From NCBI GenBank assembly GCA_016934135.1, contig JAFGTK010000074.1:1-7823 (forward strand): a DNA stretch of 7,823 nucleotides, in the 5' to 3' direction. The notes under the pieces were generated by a model. It saw only the letters and a program-made list of their open reading frames with translations. It was not told where the DNA came from and made no database searches. The stretch comes from Deltaproteobacteria bacterium (GTDB taxonomy: Bacteria; Desulfobacterota; Desulfomonilia; UBA1062). This document shows, one piece after another, positions 6,529 through 7,823 of this stretch. Made by a program: the position numbers and the translations under genes. Positions within the stretch are counted from its first letter, which is position 1. Each line of letters starts with the position of its first letter.

Positions 6529-6990
6529 ATGGATGTAAGCTTGGTGAATCCTTTTATCGATGCAACAATCTATGTGCTCTCGTCTCTCGCCTTTACTAAT
6601 GCTCATGTGGGTGAACCCTATCTGAAGAAGAACAATTTAGCCAAGGGTGATATTTCCGGAGTTGTGGGTCTGACAGGCGAGGCAAGCGGATCCATTTCAG
6701 TGACCTTTTCAAAAACATGCATACTCAAGATAGTCAGCAAGATGTTCGGCGAGGAGGTAACCGAGATCGACGATGACGTAAAAGACGCCGTGGGTGAGAT
6801 CCTGAATATCGTCTCCGGCAATGGGAGACAGAAGCTGCAGACAATGGGAAAGACCATGAAAGGGGCCATCCCCACCATAGTTACCGGGAAAAACCACACA
6901 ATAACCCATATTACAACCGCCTCGGTAATCGCGATCCCGTTTTTCACGGAAAACGGGGATTTTACCTTTGAAGTGTGTTTTGAACAGTAG
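6529..6990 (+). CDS. CheX-like chemotaxis protein, copy 2 (CheC/CheX/FliY phosphatase family)
   Basis: This 153-residue paralog of the product of 3282-3743 aligns end to end without gaps, with 101 identical positions. The phosphatase motif E90-I-L-N93 within DAVGEILNIVSG is intact, so CheY-P dephosphorylation is the likely activity. The best-kept blocks are 1-41, 86-97 and the KGAIPT/GKNH-ITHIT region (111-129). Differences cluster at 42-85 and at 98-110 next to the active helix, including changes such as K67 for Ala and K71 for Met. This could alter partner choice. GAGGA lies 4 nt before the ATG. The gene begins 68 nt after the methyltransferase stop with its own sigma-28-like promoter, and its stop is only 20 nt from the stop of the convergent AlaX gene. 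Partner specificity, for example a different CheY, is speculation. Confidence 0.87.
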   Translation: MDVSLVNPFIDATIYVLSSLAFTNAHVGEPYLKKNNLAKGDISGVVGLTGEASGSISVTFSKTCILKIVSKMFGEEVTEIDDDVKDAVGEILNIVSGNGRQKLQTMGKTMKGAIPTIVTGKNHTITHITTASVIAIPFFTENGDFTFEVCFEQ

Positions 6991-7010
6991 TATCTTTTAG
7001 GTATCCGTTA

Positions 7011-7655
7011 TCATTCAGAAAGATAGATCTCTATCCGCTCTTTTTGCTTTCCTATATTGTTTCTCTTGAGAAGAATATCGCCGATTTCTCCGGTAGTCCT
7101 TATATGAGTTCCTCCGCAAGGGATCTTTGCAAAACCGTCAATCTCCCAGTAGCGCAGTTCCCGGTCTTTGTCGCTGAATTCACTTCTTATAGGAAGATCG
7201 GCTTCTATCATTTGCATGGACTCGCGAGTAATAATTGGAAATACCTGTGATATATTGCCATCCCATACAAAATCGATCCGCGCCTTGTCCGAGTGGATAT
7301 TCGCCCCGATTTTCAAAGGCCTGTTGAAGTGTTGGTAAACAAGTTCCAGCACGATCTCTGCCGCAAAGTGAAGCCTCATGAGCCGGTATCTTCTTTTCCA
7401 GTCGATCTCCATGAAAACATAATCATCCTTCTTGAAGGAATGCGGGCCTTCTATGGTATAGAAAATCTGCCTGTCCTCTTTTATCGCATTGACTACCCGG
7501 TGTCCGCCAATGCTCCCTGAATCAGAATCCTGCCCGCCTGAAGCAGCGTAGAATATTGTACGGTCAACAGTGATTGTATCTCCATGGACACAGGTGATAT
7601 GCACCCAAAGTTCTCTTAAATACGGGTTCTCCCAGAATATCTTCTCAGTACACAT
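7011..7655 (-). CDS. AlaX-type alanyl-tRNA editing protein (AlaRS second additional domain family)
   Basis: This 214-residue free-standing homolog of the editing domain of alanyl-tRNA synthetase is expected to hydrolyse misacylated tRNA(Ala), such as Ser- or Gly-tRNA(Ala), in the cytoplasm. Signature stretches are TIFYAASGGQDSDSGSI (33-49), the MRLHFAAEIVLEL helix (93-105) and CGGTH (180-184) followed by IRTTGEIGDI. In the family, zinc is bound by an HxxxH pair plus the Cys and His of CGGTH. Here H96, C180 and H184 are present but the second His is Glu100. Size fits the AlaX-M class, with no synthetase domains. The ATG at 7655 has AGGAG 7 nt upstream, and the protein then begins MCTEKIFWENPYL, as expected for the family. 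The frame is open back to an ATG at 7796, but those 47 extra residues do not resemble the family. Editing activity is inferred; the altered zinc ligand makes substrate and metal use less certain. Confidence 0.83.
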   Translation of the reverse strand: MCTEKIFWENPYLRELWVHITCVHGDTITVDRTIFYAASGGQDSDSGSIGGHRVVNAIKEDRQIFYTIEGPHSFKKDDYVFMEIDWKRRYRLMRLHFAAEIVLELVYQHFNRPLKIGANIHSDKARIDFVWDGNISQVFPIITRESMQMIEADLPIRSEFSDKDRELRYWEIDGFAKIPCGGTHIRTTGEIGDILLKRNNIGKQKERIEIYLSE

Positions 7656-7662
7656 GGATCTG

Positions 7663-7667
7663 CTCCT
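7663..7667 (-). promoter_or_regulatory. Ribosome binding site deciding the AlaX start
   Basis: On the minus strand AGGAG is placed 7 nt before the ATG at 7655. This supports a 214-residue protein over the 261-residue reading from 7796. Confidence 0.65.
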
Positions 7668-7823
7668 GTGACTTGGTGTATTTATTGGATAATTACCGGT
7701 AAAGGTGTTCACTCGCAAGCATGAATTATTTACCTGCATTGAATATAGCCATAAGACAATCCATTGTATACAGGATACCGGATTCAAGAAATACATTATT
7801 TAACCGAACATATTTCATATAGG

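Noticed and set aside
3751..7010. ATCCGTTA found shortly after the stop of both CheX-like genes, as a possible duplication remnant
   Set aside because: Eight bases in two AT-rich spacers can easily match by chance, and the surrounding bases do not align.
7656..7796. N-terminal extension of the AlaX protein from an ATG at 7796
   Set aside because: The extra 47 residues do not resemble the family, and a good ribosome binding site stands before the ATG at 7655.

Overview
The window looks like chromosomal DNA from a free-living, motile Gram-negative bacterium of roughly 50% GC. A large penicillin-acylase-type hydrolase, which is normally periplasmic, suggests two membranes. Two CheX-like chemotaxis phosphatases suggest flagellar or chemotactic behaviour. 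The flavodoxin-SCP2 fusion and the mix of neighbours would fit an anaerobe of the Desulfobacterota or Nitrospirota type, but this taxonomic guess is inference only. No rRNA, tRNA, CRISPR array, insertion sequence or phage gene is visible.

Layout, left to right. The 3' part of a penicillin acylase gene (+) enters from the left edge and ends at a good intrinsic terminator (2002-2036). Next comes an EamA/DMT transporter (+, best start 2167). A 200 bp gap then leads to the first CheX-like gene (+, 3282-3743). Convergent with it is a two-gene minus-strand operon: a hotdog-fold thioesterase-like gene (4956-5663), then 24 nt later a flavodoxin/SCP2 fusion (3852-4931). Divergent from that operon is a SpoU/TrmH-type RNA methyltransferase with an N-terminal four-cysteine zinc-finger-like segment (+, 5810-6460). 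The second CheX-like gene follows (+, 6529-6990). Last is a convergent AlaX-type alanyl-tRNA editing protein (-, best start 7655).

The most notable signal is the pair of CheX-like genes. They encode 153-residue proteins that align without gaps at 101 of 153 identical positions, yet three unrelated genes on both strands lie between them. Each is preceded, 41-42 nt before its ATG, by a CCGATAGA box with TAAT or TAAA 15-16 nt further upstream. This resembles a sigma-28 (FliA) flagellar promoter and suggests that both paralogs are co-regulated as separate units with the late flagellar/chemotaxis regulon. I found no wholly new multi-gene system. Other points worth a look are an AlaX protein whose HxxxH zinc motif reads HxxxE, the flavodoxin-SCP2 fusion paired with a hotdog protein, and the atypical residue after the acylase catalytic serine.
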